Assembly (NCBI GenBank): GCA_037447655.1
Contig: JBBHKE010001317.1
Span: forward strand, 26,001 to 90,000
Source: Zygnema cylindricum
Lineage: Eukaryota; Streptophyta; Zygnematophyceae; Zygnematales; Zygnemataceae
DNA length: 64,000 bases
Direction of reading: 5' to 3'
Of the stretch, positions 19,713-30,783 are shown in pieces. The stretch's first letter is position 1; each line of letters opens with the position of its first letter. Both the position numbers and the translations under genes were made by a program. Under the pieces are notes generated by a model. It searched no databases. It was not told the origin of the DNA and was given only the letters and a program-made list of their open reading frames with translations.

Positions 19713-20810
19713 GTGGATATGGAACTCAATGTTAGGGATGATTCTCGTTCGAAGAATACAATTGAGATCCGAAGGGGAGGAAAGAGTGGCCCAGCCTTGG
19801 AAATTGCGACCGATTACAAAAACAAGGATTCCCGGAAACCGGTCGGAAACTATGGGGGGAGGGAGCAAAAAAACCAGATTGACAAGTTCGAACCAAGGGC
19901 TCCCAAAGGTTTATGTCATTTTTGTAAGAAACCTGGGCATTATATCGCAGAGTGCACTAAGCTAACCGAGCTTCGATTAAAGGAGGGGCAGACCAGTGAT
20001 ACCCCAAGAGGAAAGAAAAAGGCCCTTGTGACACAGGTACATGAGGCGGAATCTGAGGACGAGGACGATGAGCTGCTTTTAGATGAGGAGTTGGAGGCGA
20101 AAAACGAGGTCGAAATACCACGAAGGCAGAAATGTGCTTACGGTGGACTGAAAGGTGAAGCAGGCTCGATTTTAGATTCAGGTGACGCCATGCACATGTG
20201 TAAAGATAAGCACCTGTTCACTAAGATATTAAATATTCCCACTGTAGAGATAGAGTATAAGGATGGGAGAAAAGTCACCACTACTCTTGTAGGATCGGTA
20301 GATTTGAAAGTGTTAGTAGAAGAAAAGGCATCCATAGTAACATTCTCCGATGTATTGTTTATTCCGGAGCTGAACAAAAACCTCATCTCTACATCTGTAT
20401 TAGATGATAAGGGGTTTTTTTACTAGCATTAGGGAAGGAGTCTTTACTCTTAGTTTTGAGGAGGATGTCTATCTCATTGTTGAGAAAGATAGCCATGGGA
20501 TGTTTACGCTGGTTTTAAGTAATGAAAAGAAGAAACTTTATTATGTTGGTGTACATGATATTATGATGTGGCATAAGAGGCTTGGGCATGTGAATCTAGA
20601 CAAGCTAAGAGAGATGAAAAAGATGGGAGTGGTGGAAGGAATTCAATTTAGTTAGAGTGATAATATAAGTGATTATAATAGATGTGCTCAAGGTAAAGCA
20701 CACAGATTACCCTTTCCTAAAACAACCACCTATAAGGGAGAAAAAATTCTAGATCTAGTACACACAGATATTTGGGGACCGGCTAAAGTGCCCTCACCAG
20801 GGGGGGAAAA
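19713..20810 (+). pseudogene. C nucleocapsid, protease and pre-integrase part
   Basis: ORF 19713-20426 carries the knuckle CHFCKKPGHYIAEC (CX2CX4HX4C), an acidic linker and a protease region. There the family's D-S-G active site reads ILDSGDAMHMCKDKHL, so DSG is kept while the next A-S is D-A. The pre-integrase region (KVLVEEKASIVTFSDVLFIP) follows. A one-base gain in a T-run near 20418 shifts the frame into ORF 20404-20655. That ORF has the HHCC start (MMWHKRLGHVNLDKLREMKK) and ends at a stop at 20653. The order nucleocapsid, protease, pre-integrase is standard for copia Pol. Confidence 0.75.
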
Positions 20811-20815
20811 GATTT

Positions 20816-21952
20816 ATGATGACTATCACTGATGATTGGTCTTGGTATTCCCGAGTGTTTTTTTTGAAAAACAAGTCCGAAGCTCATGATTATTTTAGAC
20901 AATATAAAGCTTGGAGCGAAAAACTCCATGAAACTCCAATCAAGAGAATAACGAGTGACAATGGTGGAGAGTATACTTCTAATCAGTTTGAGGATTTTTT
21001 GAGGGAAGATAGGGTCCAACACCAAAAGACAGTTAGAACACTAAGTGATAGTGCTAGAAGTGTGTTGTCAGATAAGAAGATAGGAAAAAGGTTTTGGGGA
21101 GAAGCAATGAACTGTGCTAATTACCTCAAAAATAGAGTTCTCACTTCAGCTATAAAAGATCAAATACCTTATGAGAGTTGGACAGGCCGGAAACCAGACA
21201 TATCTCACTTAAAGGTTTTCGGCAGTCAAGTATTCAGTCTAGATACATATCGGTCTAATTATAAGCTAGATCCTAAAGGAAAACCGGGATACTTATTAGG
21301 ATATGATGAGGATGTTAAAAGATATAGAGTTTATGATATAAAAATAGAAGATATAATCTTAGTAAAGCATCTAGTAGTTATGGATGAAGGAAAGTCTGTG
21401 GATCCTTTCAAATATACAAAGTCAGTAAAAATCATATTTGAGTCAGAAAATTCTGATGACTTTGATCTCTCTAACTATCAAGGTTTTAGAGAAGATGACA
21501 TTCTTACAGGTACAAATCAGACCGAAAAGGACTCGGCTGTGGAAACTCCAGTGACAACTCTACCCGAAGCGAAAGACGTGGTGGAAATTGATTCGGAATC
21601 AAGGGATGAAGGAGAAGCCGAGTTTGTTCGAAAGAATCCACAAGAACCATCTCTTCCGGCCTCAGATTTTGAAGGGGGGAGGAGAAGTAGCGAAAGACTG
21701 CAAGAAAAACAGGTTAATAACAAGGTAACTAAACTATCTCATCAAGATGAACCTCAAACTTATGGAGAGGCGATGACTTGTCAAGAAAGAAATTGGTGGA
21801 AGACAGCCATCAATGAGGAGATGGCCTCAATTATGGCAGCTGATACTTGGGAGCTGGTGGATTGTCCACCTAACCAAAAACCAATCGGTTGTAAGTGGGT
21901 TTTTAAATTAAAACTGAACCCAGATAACACAATCGATCGCTACAAGGCCTGA
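20816..21952 (+). pseudogene. C integrase core, tail and RT start
   Basis: This is an open frame of 378 codons. It holds the integrase core with TITDDWSWYSR and the second catalytic Asp in TSDNGGEYTSNQFEDFL. Then 14 codons are missing between QHQKTV and RTLSDSAR, which removes the third catalytic residue (E of NGVAERLN, present in E, N and D). The integrase C-terminal region (KPDISHLKVFGSQVFSLDTY, GYLLGYDEDVKRYRVYD) follows, then a Glu/Ser-rich linker and the RT N-terminal block WELVDCPPNQKPIGCKWVFK. It ends at a stop replacing the Arg codon of ..YKAR. The deletion keeps the frame. Integration activity is lost. Confidence 0.8.
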
Positions 21953-21955
21953 CTA

Positions 21956-23332
21956 GTGGCAAAGGGATTTACACAAAAGGAGGGAATTAACTACGAGGAA
22001 ACCTTTGTCCCGGTGGTCAGATTTCCCTCCGTCCGGATAATTCTCAGCCTGGCACCAGCGGAACACATAGAAGTGCACCAGATGGACATAAAAACAACCT
22101 TTTTGCATGGAGAATTGGAAGAGGAGATCATCATGGGAAAACCCGAAGGGTTTGTGGAGGAAGGAGAGGAGAGTAAGGTATGCCGGTTGATTAAATCTCT
22201 TTATGGTTTCAAACAAGCGCCTCGACAGTGGAATAACAAGCTTGATGAGTTTCTTACCGGTCTGGGATATATCTGGATTAGCTCAAATCACTCAATCTAT
22301 GTTTTCGAAGATGAGGAATGTTTTATATTTATTGCAATTTATGTTGATGATTTGCTTGTCTTAAGTAAATCAATGGAATAAATTAATAAACTGAAAATCT
22401 TTCTTAAGGGGAGATTTGAAATGAAAGATATGGGGGAAGCAAAATATATTTTGGGATTTCAAGTAGAGAGAGACCGAAAAAGAAAAATTATAAGACTGAC
22501 TCAAAAGGAAGCAATAGGGAACATGCTTGAAAAATTTCAAATGGATAAAGCTAATAGTTGTACAACTCCAATGGAGTTGAAGAAGGGAAGTGAGGGGAGT
22601 GAGGAAGAAGGAGTCATAGTCTTAGACGAGGAATTATCTCCTGATGAACAGAAGTTCATGCAGACTATTCCTTACAGGCAAGTAGTGGGAAGTCTAATAT
22701 ATTTTATGAATTGTACTTGGTCGGATTTAGCTGCAGCTGAAGAAGTGCTGAGTAGAAGTCTAAATGCTCCCACTAAGAGGGATTGGAAGGCAGCTAAGAG
22801 AGTCCTTAGATATTTGATAGGAACTAGGGATCTATGGTTGCATTTGGGTGGGGAGAATACTGACATCAATACTTGGAGTGAAGCCAGTTATGGTGATGAT
22901 CCGATGAGGAGATGCACTTCTGGATATGTATTATATGTGGGTGATGGGGCTTGCAGTTGGAGTAGGAAACAATAAAAGTTTTTTGCTCAGTCTATCATGG
23001 AGGTTGAGTATATGGCCTCTTGCTTTGCTGTAAAAGAATTGATGTGGGTCAAGTCTTTGCTTGGTTAGCTTGGTCACCTTAAGAGTGGTGTGCAAAATTT
23101 TTTTTGTGATAATCAGGCAGCAATCACTATTTATGCCAATCCTAAACATCATTTTAAAGCTAAACACATGGACATTAGACTCAGCTTTGTTAGAGAGAAA
23201 GTAGAAAACAAAATAATCAGTTTAGAGTAAAGACCAGATAGTGAGATGGTAGCAGATATGATGACCAAACCTGTGCCTTCCCCTAAGCTAATTTTTTACA
23301 GGGAGAAGTGTGGTCTGAAGTTGAAGATTGAC
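21956..23332 (+). pseudogene. C reverse transcriptase and RNase H
   Basis: The RT palm is in ORF 21956-22381 (KGFTQKEGINYEETF, MDIKTTFLHGELEEE, SLYGFKQAPRQW). It has an intact catalytic YVDD at 22340-22351. A stop at 22379 interrupts it. ORF 22421-22975 gives the thumb and RNase H start (MKDMGEAKYILGFQVERDRK, WLHLGGENTDINTWSEASYG). Further stops lie between 22975 and 23230, and the domain ends with MMTKPVPSPKL. Sequence is colinear with N, E and O. RT/RNase H would copy the RNA into cDNA, but this copy cannot be translated through. Confidence 0.8.
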
Positions 23333-23348
23333 TAGAAAATAAGGGGAG

Positions 23349-23386
23349 CGTAGAAATTAATGTTCTTTTAAAGTATATTCTAGGTC
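23349..23386 (+). repeat. C 3' LTR, first piece
   Basis: Begins CGTAGAAATTAATG (terminal TG worn to CG) after the polypurine tract AAATAAGGGGAG. It is cut by M; the LTR resumes at 24777, is cut again by N at 25380, and ends at 32286. Confidence 0.85.
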
Positions 23387-24776
23387 TGTCAAGCTTGTGT
23401 GCCTCTTTGGCACATTTGCACTCCTAGAAGTTTCGGGGCCTCATTCCACTTTGTACGGACTCTAGCGTACAAAGAAGGAAGAGGACAACTAGCTGGATCA
23501 GAACTTTATATTTTCACTCTGGAGCCCTACGCAATTTAGTTCACCTTAAACGGAGGCCGAACGGCGGAGTTAGTCTCGTGCAAAGTGTCTGCTCCATTAT
23601 ATTGTGTGTTCCATGTTGCTCTAGTAGAGGGATACATAAGAGAACGACACGTAACCTTTGGGATTATCCCGTAGATCCTACTGTTAGCTGTCACTAGGAT
23701 GTTAGTTTAAGCCCAACAGCTGGGCAAAGCATTAATGACTTTGGGTCAAAGTTAGGCGGTTTCACGTCGAGTTAGAACTTTGTTTCCATTTTGTGTATTA
23801 CAAGAGGACCCGCGGCCGCTAATCCAGTCGGGACTAGTCGTCTAACTTTTAGCCCTGAGTGTAGTACAGTATAATTTGTCTTATGTCAGTACGATAACAA
23901 TTGCTGGTCGCTGATTGGCTTGTCACATTGCTTTGACTTTGGAACTTGCAGTAGGACAAACTTTGGTTGTATAAGGCACTTGGGGCCGAAGGAGACACGT
24001 TGATTTTCAATACTGTCTCCTGAGAAAACCCTCAGAGAATTAAATCAATCTTTTTGTTGGAAAACATTTGCATTGTGTCGTTGACTCTACTGCCATCTTT
24101 GTTTTGGATTATCTTTTGTGGAGACCGTAGCACGGGTGGGTAGTTGGCACTATCTCCTCTTTGGGCGGTTTGGACTTTCGTTGTTTGAAACTAAGAAGAG
24201 TCTTGTCGGATCCTTGCCGTGGAACCAAGGGGGGTGAGGGAGACTCATACCTGTCTTCGGGGCCATTGGGAGAGGTTAACTTCTGCTGAGTTTGGTCATC
24301 GTTGCACTCCGGGGTATGTGAATTCGCTTCACCAATATCATTTATTTCTATCTATAATTCCATTCTCTGGGGCAAGGTGATATTGTTTAATCTGAAAAGG
24401 CGATATTTGTTATTACTATATTTTTGCGTGGGAGTTATTTGCACACCTTTGTGGTCATCTTTGGGTTTGTCCGAAGTTTTTGCGGAACAGATCGGACGAC
24501 TCTCCTTTCCTTCCTATTCTTTGGAGAGTAGCTGGGAGTGTGGCATTTAGTGGGCTTCCAGCGGAGTAGCAAATCTGGGGGGGGTACAGGGTACTTTTTC
24601 TTTCCCACTCCATTCCTCCTTACCATCTTTGCATATCCCTTGGGGGGGGTGATGGACAAAGATGGGCATTGTCACGGATCCGGGGAAGCATCAACATTTG
24701 GGGTGGATTGTTGTTTCTCATGCACACCTCCTTGGACATCTGACCTGAACCTCCCAGTTCCCAGGCACGCTCGACA
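23387..24776. mobile_element. Solo LTR M of an unrelated family
   Basis: Ends TGTCAAGC and GCTCGACA are near-perfect inverted termini with TG...CA. It separates two adjacent parts of the C 3' LTR. Flanks aggtc (23382-23386) and a-gtc (24777 on) suggest a worn duplication. No coding capacity is seen. A TATAAGG near 23970 and an AATTAAA near 24042 suggest plus orientation. It does not resemble the copia LTRs here; Ty3/gypsy is possible. Confidence 0.65.
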
Positions 24777-25379
24777 AGTCTGAATAGAAATAAGAAAAAA
24801 GCCGAGGCAGTCTACCTCTAACTTCTCTTTCCAACTTCTCAAACTTGTCCAAGTAACTGAGAAATTCGAGAGGGAGCTACAGCCTTGGCTACCTAGGCTA
24901 TCCAAAGCCATGGCTACCTAGGCTATCCAGAGGTTTACGGGAAATGTATTTTAGTTAGGGGTTTTATTTACTAAAAGATATATGTTGGCCACAAGATTTG
25001 ATCCTGGTACCTACCGGCCGGCAGACTGTCGGTAGCCGTTAGCCTTAGCCGTTAAGTCTAGAAGTAGTGTTACGTAATATAGGGTTTGATAATTATTTAA
25101 ACATTTATACGTAGAATAATTCATTTAACTGTAACTGATTACGGGAGACATATATCCTGTAAATGTAAATGTACGGATTTCGGTACGGATAAGAAACCAA
25201 TACCGCGCATTTGTTTCTTTAGTGAAACGAATACCGGGCATGTATTTATTACGGCTACGATTAAATGTGAATTTAATCAGACCGCCGGAATTAACGCCAA
25301 GATCGCGGAAGAGAATTTCGGCGGTGTGTGGTCATCGCCACATCGAATGACACGTGGCGGAATGACATTGGATCGCGGC
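24777..25379 (+). repeat. C 3' LTR, second piece
   Basis: Continues the LTR from the M insertion to the N insertion (gcggc, 25375-25379). It contains a duplicated CTACCTAGGCTATCC stretch (about 24888-24930) absent from the 5' LTR. Confidence 0.85.
24985..25060 (-). other. tRNA-like module, antisense within the C 3' LTR
   Basis: Same A-box region as in the 5' LTR (TTAACGGCTAAGGC). The B-box reads GGATCAAATCT. Confidence 0.5.
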
Positions 25380-26435
25380 TGAAACTCTGAGACCTCCATA
25401 AGTTCTCAGAGTGGACAGCTTCCAAGAAGCCTCTAGGATAACTCTGACCCCTTTGTGTTTCAGCGAAAACAACTGCCTCCCTGGCAAACAAAAACTCTGA
25501 CCACCTACACCCCTCTGACGGCAAGACTCCCTTGAGTCTATAGCAAAAAGAATTTCTGAATTTGCTCCCCTGAGCAGTAAGTTATGGAGGGTCAAAGTTG
25601 ACCTTTTGTACTGAAGCTCTTTGGGAGAGAGGGTCATTTCTCCTAATTTTTCTAAGTCGTATCTCTCTCACAGATTCTATCTACTGATGTACGGAACCAA
25701 TTAGGATACAGTTCCGTACGCAAAAGTACAGCTGCCGATGTACTTTATGTACGAACATTGTACGACATTACCTATATGTCGACACATGTCATATTTGGAT
25801 TCGATGCCATAATCTCCAGAAATTCCACGATCCAACGTCATTTTGCCACGTGTCATCCGATGTGGCGATGGCCACAAACCGCTGAAATCTTCTTCCGCGA
25901 TCTCGGCGCTAATTCCGGCCGTCCGATTAAATCCGGATTTAATCGTAGCCGTAATAAATACATGCGCGGTATTCGTTTCACTTGCGAAATAAATGCGCGG
26001 TATTGATTTCTTGTTCGTACCGGAATCCGTATTTTATATATTACCAGATCTATGTATTCCGTAATCTATTAGAGTTAAATGATTAAACATACGCATACAA
26101 AGTAAATAAATATCAAACTATATACTACGTAACACTAAAGTTAGACTTAACGGCTAAGGCTACCGGCTACAAAATGTCTATCGGCCGATAGGTTCAAGGA
26201 TCAAATCCTATGGCCGACATAATTTTTTGTATAAATAAACCCCTAACTAATATAAATTTTCCGTAAACCTCTGGATAGCCTAGGTAGCCATGGCTCTAAC
26301 TCCCTCTCCAATTTCTCAGTGATTGCGACAAGTTTGAGAGTTTGTAGAGAGAAGTTAGAGGTAGATTGCCTCAGCTTCTTCCTATATTTCTATTTGAACC
26401 TAGAAAATACTAAAAATGGACCATTAATTTCTACA
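25380..26435 (-). repeat. 3' LTR of N
   Basis: The minus strand starts TGTAGAAATTAATGG and ends GAGTTTCA, next to the polypurine tract AATAAAGGGAG. Confidence 0.9.
26145..26226 (+). other. tRNA-like module, antisense within the N 3' LTR
   Basis: CGGCTAAGGCTACCGG (A-box), then 47 nt on GGATCAAATCC (26198-26208, B-box), then a T6 run (26221-26226) that would suit as a Pol III terminator. Confidence 0.6.
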
Positions 26436-26448
26436 CTCCCTTTATTTT

Positions 26449-27126
26449 CTAGTCAATCTTTAATTTCAGACCGCACTTCTTCCTACAAAAAATTATCTTA
26501 AGGGAAGGCACAGGTTTGGTCATCATATCTGCTACCATCTCACTATCTGGTCTGTACTCTAAACTGATTATTTTTTTTTCTACTTTCTCTCTAACAAAGC
26601 TGAGTCTGATGTCCATGTGTTTGGCTTTAAAATGATGTTTAGGATTGGCAGAAATAGATATTGCTGCCTGATTATCACAAAATATTTTCTTCACACTACT
26701 CTTAAGATGACCAAGCTCACCAAGCAAAGACTTGACCCACGTCAATTCTTTTATAGCAGAGCAAGAGGCCATATACTCAGCCTCCATGATAGACTGAGCA
26801 ATAACCTTTTGTTGTTTGCTACTCCAACAGCAAGCCCCATCACCCACATATAATACATATCCAGAAGTGCATCTCCTCATCGGAGCATCACCATAACAGG
26901 CATCACTACAAGTAGTGATGTCAGTATTCTCCCCACCCAAATGCAACCATAGATCCCTAGTTCCTATCAAATATCTAAGGACTCTCTTAGCTGCCTCCCA
27001 ATCCCTCTTAGTGGGAGAATTTAGACTTCTACTCAGCACTTCTTTAGCTGCAGCTAAATCCGGCCGGGTACAATTCATAAAATATATTAGACTTTCCACT
27101 ACTTGCCTGTAAAGAATAGTCTGCAT
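26449..27126 (-). CDS. N RNase H and RT connection domain
   Basis: This is a 225-codon open frame. It reads TILYRQVVESLIYFMNCTRP, SLNSPTKRDWEAAKRVLRYL, GTRDLWLHLGGENTDITTCS, SAIKELTWVKSLLGELGHLK, IFCDNQAAISISANPKHHFK, HMDIRLSFVREKVEKKIISL and MMTKPVPSLKIIFC. These are the normal copia RNase H blocks, with the D of CDNQ kept and one W to C change (TTWSD to TTCSD). It ends 13 bp before the 3' LTR. It is the last part of the N polyprotein and is separated from RT by a stop near 27170. Confidence 0.8.
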   Translation of the reverse strand: MQTILYRQVVESLIYFMNCTRPDLAAAKEVLSRSLNSPTKRDWEAAKRVLRYLIGTRDLWLHLGGENTDITTCSDACYGDAPMRRCTSGYVLYVGDGACCWSSKQQKVIAQSIMEAEYMASCSAIKELTWVKSLLGELGHLKSSVKKIFCDNQAAISISANPKHHFKAKHMDIRLSFVREKVEKKIISLEYRPDSEMVADMMTKPVPSLKIIFCRKKCGLKLKID

Positions 27127-27207
27127 GAACTTCTGTTCTTTAGGAGATAATTCCTCGTCTAAGACTATGACTCATTCTTCCTCACTCCCCTCACTTCCCT
27201 TGTTGAA

Positions 27208-27828
27208 CTACATTGGAGTTGTACAACTATTAGCTTTATGCATTTGAAATTTTTCAAGCATGTTCCTTATTGCTTCTTTTTGAGTCAGTCTTATAATTTT
27301 CCTTTTTCGGTCTCTCTCTACTTGAATTCCCAAAATATATTTTGCTTCCCCCATATCTTTCATTTCAAATCTCCCCTTAAGATCGGTTTTCACTTTATTA
27401 ATTTTTTCCATTGATTTACTTAAGACAAGCAAATCATCAACATAAATTGCAATAAATATAAAACCTTCCTCATCTTCGAAAACATAGATTGAGTGCTCTG
27501 AGCTCATCCGGATATATCCCAGACTGGTAAGAAACTCATCAAGCTTCTTATTCCAGTGTCGAGGCGCTTGTTTCAAACCATAAAGAGATTTAATCAGCCG
27601 GCAAACCTTACTCTCCTCTCCTTCCTCCACAAACCCTTCGGGTTTTTGCATGAAGATCCCCTCTTCCAATTCTCCATGCAAATAGGTTGTTTTTATGTCC
27701 ATCTCGTGCACTTCCATGTCTTCGGCTGCTGCCAGGCTGAGAAGTATGCGGACGGAGGGAAATCTGACCACCGGGGCAAAGGTTTCTTCGTAGTCAATTC
27801 CCTCGTTTTGTGTAAATCCCTTTGCCAC
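27208..27828 (-). CDS. N reverse transcriptase
   Basis: This is a 206-codon open frame: AKGFTQNEGIDYEETFAPVV, RFPSVRILLSLAAAEDMEVH, MDIKTTYLHGELEEGIFMQK, SLYGLKQAPRHWNKKLDEFL, FIAIYVDDLLVLSKSME, and MKDMGEAKYILGIQVERD. The catalytic YVDD is intact. The frame is stopped at the upstream ..YKA(R) position, as in C, so the same TGA is shared by C and N and may be ancestral to both copies. RVT_2-type RT of copia, acting in cytoplasmic particles. Confidence 0.85.
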   Translation of the reverse strand: MAKGFTQNEGIDYEETFAPVVRFPSVRILLSLAAAEDMEVHEMDIKTTYLHGELEEGIFMQKPEGFVEEGEESKVCRLIKSLYGLKQAPRHWNKKLDEFLTSLGYIRMSSEHSIYVFEDEEGFIFIAIYVDDLLVLSKSMEKINKVKTDLKGRFEMKDMGEAKYILGIQVERDRKRKIIRLTQKEAIRNMLEKFQMHKANSCTTPM

Positions 27829-28055
27829 TAGTCAGGCCTTGTAGCGATCGATTGTGTTATCTGGGTTCAGTTTTAATTTAAAAACCCACTTACAACCAAT
27901 TCGTTTTTGGTTAGGTGGACAATCCACCAGCTCCCAAATATCAGCTGTCATAGTTGAGGCCATCTCATCATTGATGGCTGTCTTCCACCGATTTCTTTCT
28001 TGACAAGTCATCGCCTCTCCATAAGTTTGAGGTTCATCTTGATGAGATAGTTTAG

Positions 28056-29009
28056 TTACCTTGTTATTAACCTGTTTTTCTTGCAGTCTTTCGCTACTTC
28101 TCCTCCCCCCTCAAAATCTGAGGTCGGAAGAGATGGTTCTCGTGGATTCTTTCGAACAAACTCGGCTTCTCCCCCATTCCTTGATTCCGAATCAATTTCC
28201 ACCACGTCTTTCGCTTCGGGTAGAGTTGTCACTGGAGTTTCCACAGACGAGTCCTTTTCGATCTGATTTGTACCTGCAAGAATGTCATCTTCTCTAAAAC
28301 CTTGATAGTTAGAGAGATCAAAGTCATCAGAATTTTCTGACTCAAATATGATTTTTACTGACTTCGTATATTTGAAGGGATCCATAGACTTTCCTTCATC
28401 CATAAATACAAGATGCTTTACTAAGATTATATCTTCCCTTTTTAGATCATAAACTCTTTATCCTTTAACATCCTCATCATATCCTAATAAGTATCCCGGT
28501 TTTCTTTTAGGTTCTAGCTTATAATTAGACCGATTTGTATCTAGACTGAATACTTGACTGCCGAAAACCTTTAAGTGAGATATGTCTGGTTTCCGGCCTG
28601 TCCATCTCTCATAAGGTGTTTGATCTTTTATAGCTGAAGTAATAACTCTATTTTTGAGGTTATTAGCACAGTTCATTTCTTCTGCCACAAACCTTTTTCC
28701 TATCTTCTTATCTGACAACATACTTCTAGCACTATCACTTAGTGTTCTATTTAACCTTTCAGCTACCCCATTTTGTTCCGGGTTTTCTGGGACTGTCTTT
28801 TGGTGTTGGACCCCATCTTCCCTCAAAAAATCCTCAAACTGGTTAGAAGTATACTCTCCACCATTGTCACTCCGTATTCTCTTGATTGGAGTTTCATGGA
28901 GTTTTTCACTCCATGTTTTACATTCTCTAAAACAATCCTGAGCTTCGGACTTGTTTTTCAAAAAATACACTCGGGAATACCGAGACAAATCATCAGTGAT
29001 AGTCATCAT
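28056..29009 (-). pseudogene. N integrase core and C-terminal tail
   Basis: ORF 28458-29009 holds the core: TITDDLSRYSRVYFLKNKSE, RSDNGGEYTSNQFEDFL (second Asp) and PENPEQNGVAERLN (third residue, Glu), then KPDISHLKVFGSQVFSLDTN. ORF 28056-28403 holds the acidic tail (DPFKYTKSVKIIFESENSDD). Stops lie between the two. The Glu lost in C is present here, so N was not derived from the C copy as it now stands. Integrase joins cDNA ends to target DNA, giving the 5-bp duplications seen in this window. Confidence 0.8.
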
Positions 29010-29132
29010 AAATCTCTTCCCTCTCGGTGAGGGTAGTTTAGCCGGTCCCCAAATATCTGTGTGTACTAGATCTAGGTTTTTTTCTGCCTTATAGGTGGTT
29101 GTTTTAGGAAAAGGTAATCTGTGTGTTTTACC

Positions 29133-29633
29133 TTAAGAACATCCACTAAAATCACTTATATTATCATTCTCCCTCAGCTTAATCCTTTCCACCACTTCGA
29201 TCTTTTTCATTTCTCTTAACTTGTCTAGATTCACATGCCCTAACCTCTTATGCCACATCATAATATCATGAACACGAGCATAATAAATTTTCTTCTTTTC
29301 ATTACTTAAAACCAGCCTAAACATCCTATGGCTACCTTTCTCAACAATGAAATAGACATCCTCCGCGAAGCTAGCATTAAAGACTCCTTCCCTAGTGCTA
29401 GTAAAAAAACCCTTATCATCTAATACGGATGTAGAGATGAGGTTTTTGTTCAGCTCCAGAATAAACAATACATCGAAGAATGTTAATATGGATGTCTTTC
29501 CTTCTACTAACACTTTCAAATCTACCGATCCTACAAGAGTAGTGGTGACTATCCTCCCATCCCCGTACTCTATCTCTACGGTGGGAATATTTTTTATCTT
29601 AGTGAACAGGTGCCTATCCTTACACATGTGCAT
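29133..29633 (-). pseudogene. N protease end, pre-integrase and HHCC region
   Basis: The open frame starts MHMCKDRHLFTKIKNI, just after the protease active site. It reads TVEIEYGDGRIVTTTLVGSV, DLKVLVEGKTSILTFFDVLF, and MMWHKRLGHVNLDKLREMKK (the His pair of the integrase zinc-binding motif). It overlaps 29594-30121 by 40 bp in another frame: a one-base loss in the D-S-G active-site codons (29640 region) causes the shift. Protease would process the polyprotein; this one is out of frame. Confidence 0.75.
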
Positions 29634-30121
29634 GGAGGCACCTGATCTACAATCCAGCCTGCTTCACCTTTCAATCGACCATAAGCACATTTCTGCCTTC
29701 GTGGAATTTCGACCTCGTTTTTCGCCTCCAACTCCTCATCCAAAAGGAGCTCATCGTCCTCGTCCTCGGATTCCGCCTCATGTACCTGTGTCACAAGGGC
29801 CTTTTTCTTTCCTCTTAGGGTACCACCGGTCTGCCCCTCCTTTAACCGAAGCTCGGTTATCTTAGTGCACTCTGCCATATAATGCCCAAGTTCCTTACAA
29901 AAATGACATAAACCTTTGGGAGCCCTTGGTCCAAACTCGTCGGTCTGATTTTTCTGCTCCCTCCCCCTATAGTTTCCGACCGGTTTCGGAGAATCCTTGT
30001 TCCTCCAATCGGTCGCAGTTGCCAAGGCTTGGCCACTCTTTCCTCCCCTTCGAATCTTAATCGTATTCTCCCGAACGAGAATCATCCCTACCATTGAGTT
30101 CCATATCCACCTTGAGTCCAA
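29594..30121 (-). pseudogene. N nucleocapsid and protease start
   Basis: The open frame contains the knuckle CHFCKELGHYMAEC (CX2CX4HX4C), the basic region around it, the acidic linker SEDEDDELLLDEELEAKNEV, and QKCAYGRLKGEAGWIVD, where the frame is lost just before the protease active site. The Gly in the knuckle's KPGH is replaced by L-G (KELGH). This is the C-terminal part of Gag that packages RNA, followed by the start of Pol. Confidence 0.75.
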
Positions 30122-30127
30122 GAAGTC

Positions 30128-30783
30128 CTACACACGGTTAACTATGTTCTCGAACTCATCGGGTAACTTCATCAGTAAACAGTTAACCTTTTCTTTTTCA
30201 CTAAAATCTTTTCCCGCACTCTCTAGCTCCATGAAGACTGTAGCAAGCTCATTGCAAAAATCCAACATATTTCCCCCTTTGTATACATACTCCTTAACTT
30301 TCTGATCAGCCAACTGTTGTTGCTGAATTGTACCACTTCAGCATCTCTATGAAAGCCATCCAAAGTTCAGATGCCCTTTCTTCCTACAAATGGAGACATG
30401 CAAGTCCTAGAGTGAGATGGCGTAAGATGAAGTGTTTTGCCGCCATATTGTTGAAGTCCCAGGTTTCAATATCATTCTCCTCGTCCCTCGGAATAGGTGA
30501 CATGAATGCCGAACTAGTTTCTATTGGTGTGGTCGCCTCCTTCTCCTTTCCTTTGTCCACCACCTCTCCTTCTTTTGTTTCCTCCGTTGAAGGTGGATCC
30601 TCTTTTCTAGTGAATCTACTTCCTTCAAACCCTAGAGGAATTCCAAGACTTGATGGACGCCCCAACCGTCCACTCACTATTCCCTAAAATATTTTTTCGC
30701 ATAGAGCTCCTATCATCATACTTTCCCACTATATGAAGCCAGTTCCATTAAAGATTGGTACCTTAGAGGGTGGGACCATAACC
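30128..30783 (-). pseudogene. N PBS and Gag N-terminal and capsid-like part
   Basis: The PBS at 30772-30783 reads GGTTATGGTCCC on the minus strand. Gag pieces follow: a Gly/Pro region and charged linker in ORF 30384-30677 (RLGRPSSLGIPLGFEGSRFT, ETWDFNNMAAKHFILRHLTL). ORF 30128-30313 has YVYKGGNMLDFCNELATVFM and EKEKVNCLLMKLPDEFENIV. Stops and shifts lie between them. The LTR-borne start reads M-x-x-S-E-F-Q-V-M-G as in C and E, in a slightly worn form. Confidence 0.7.
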
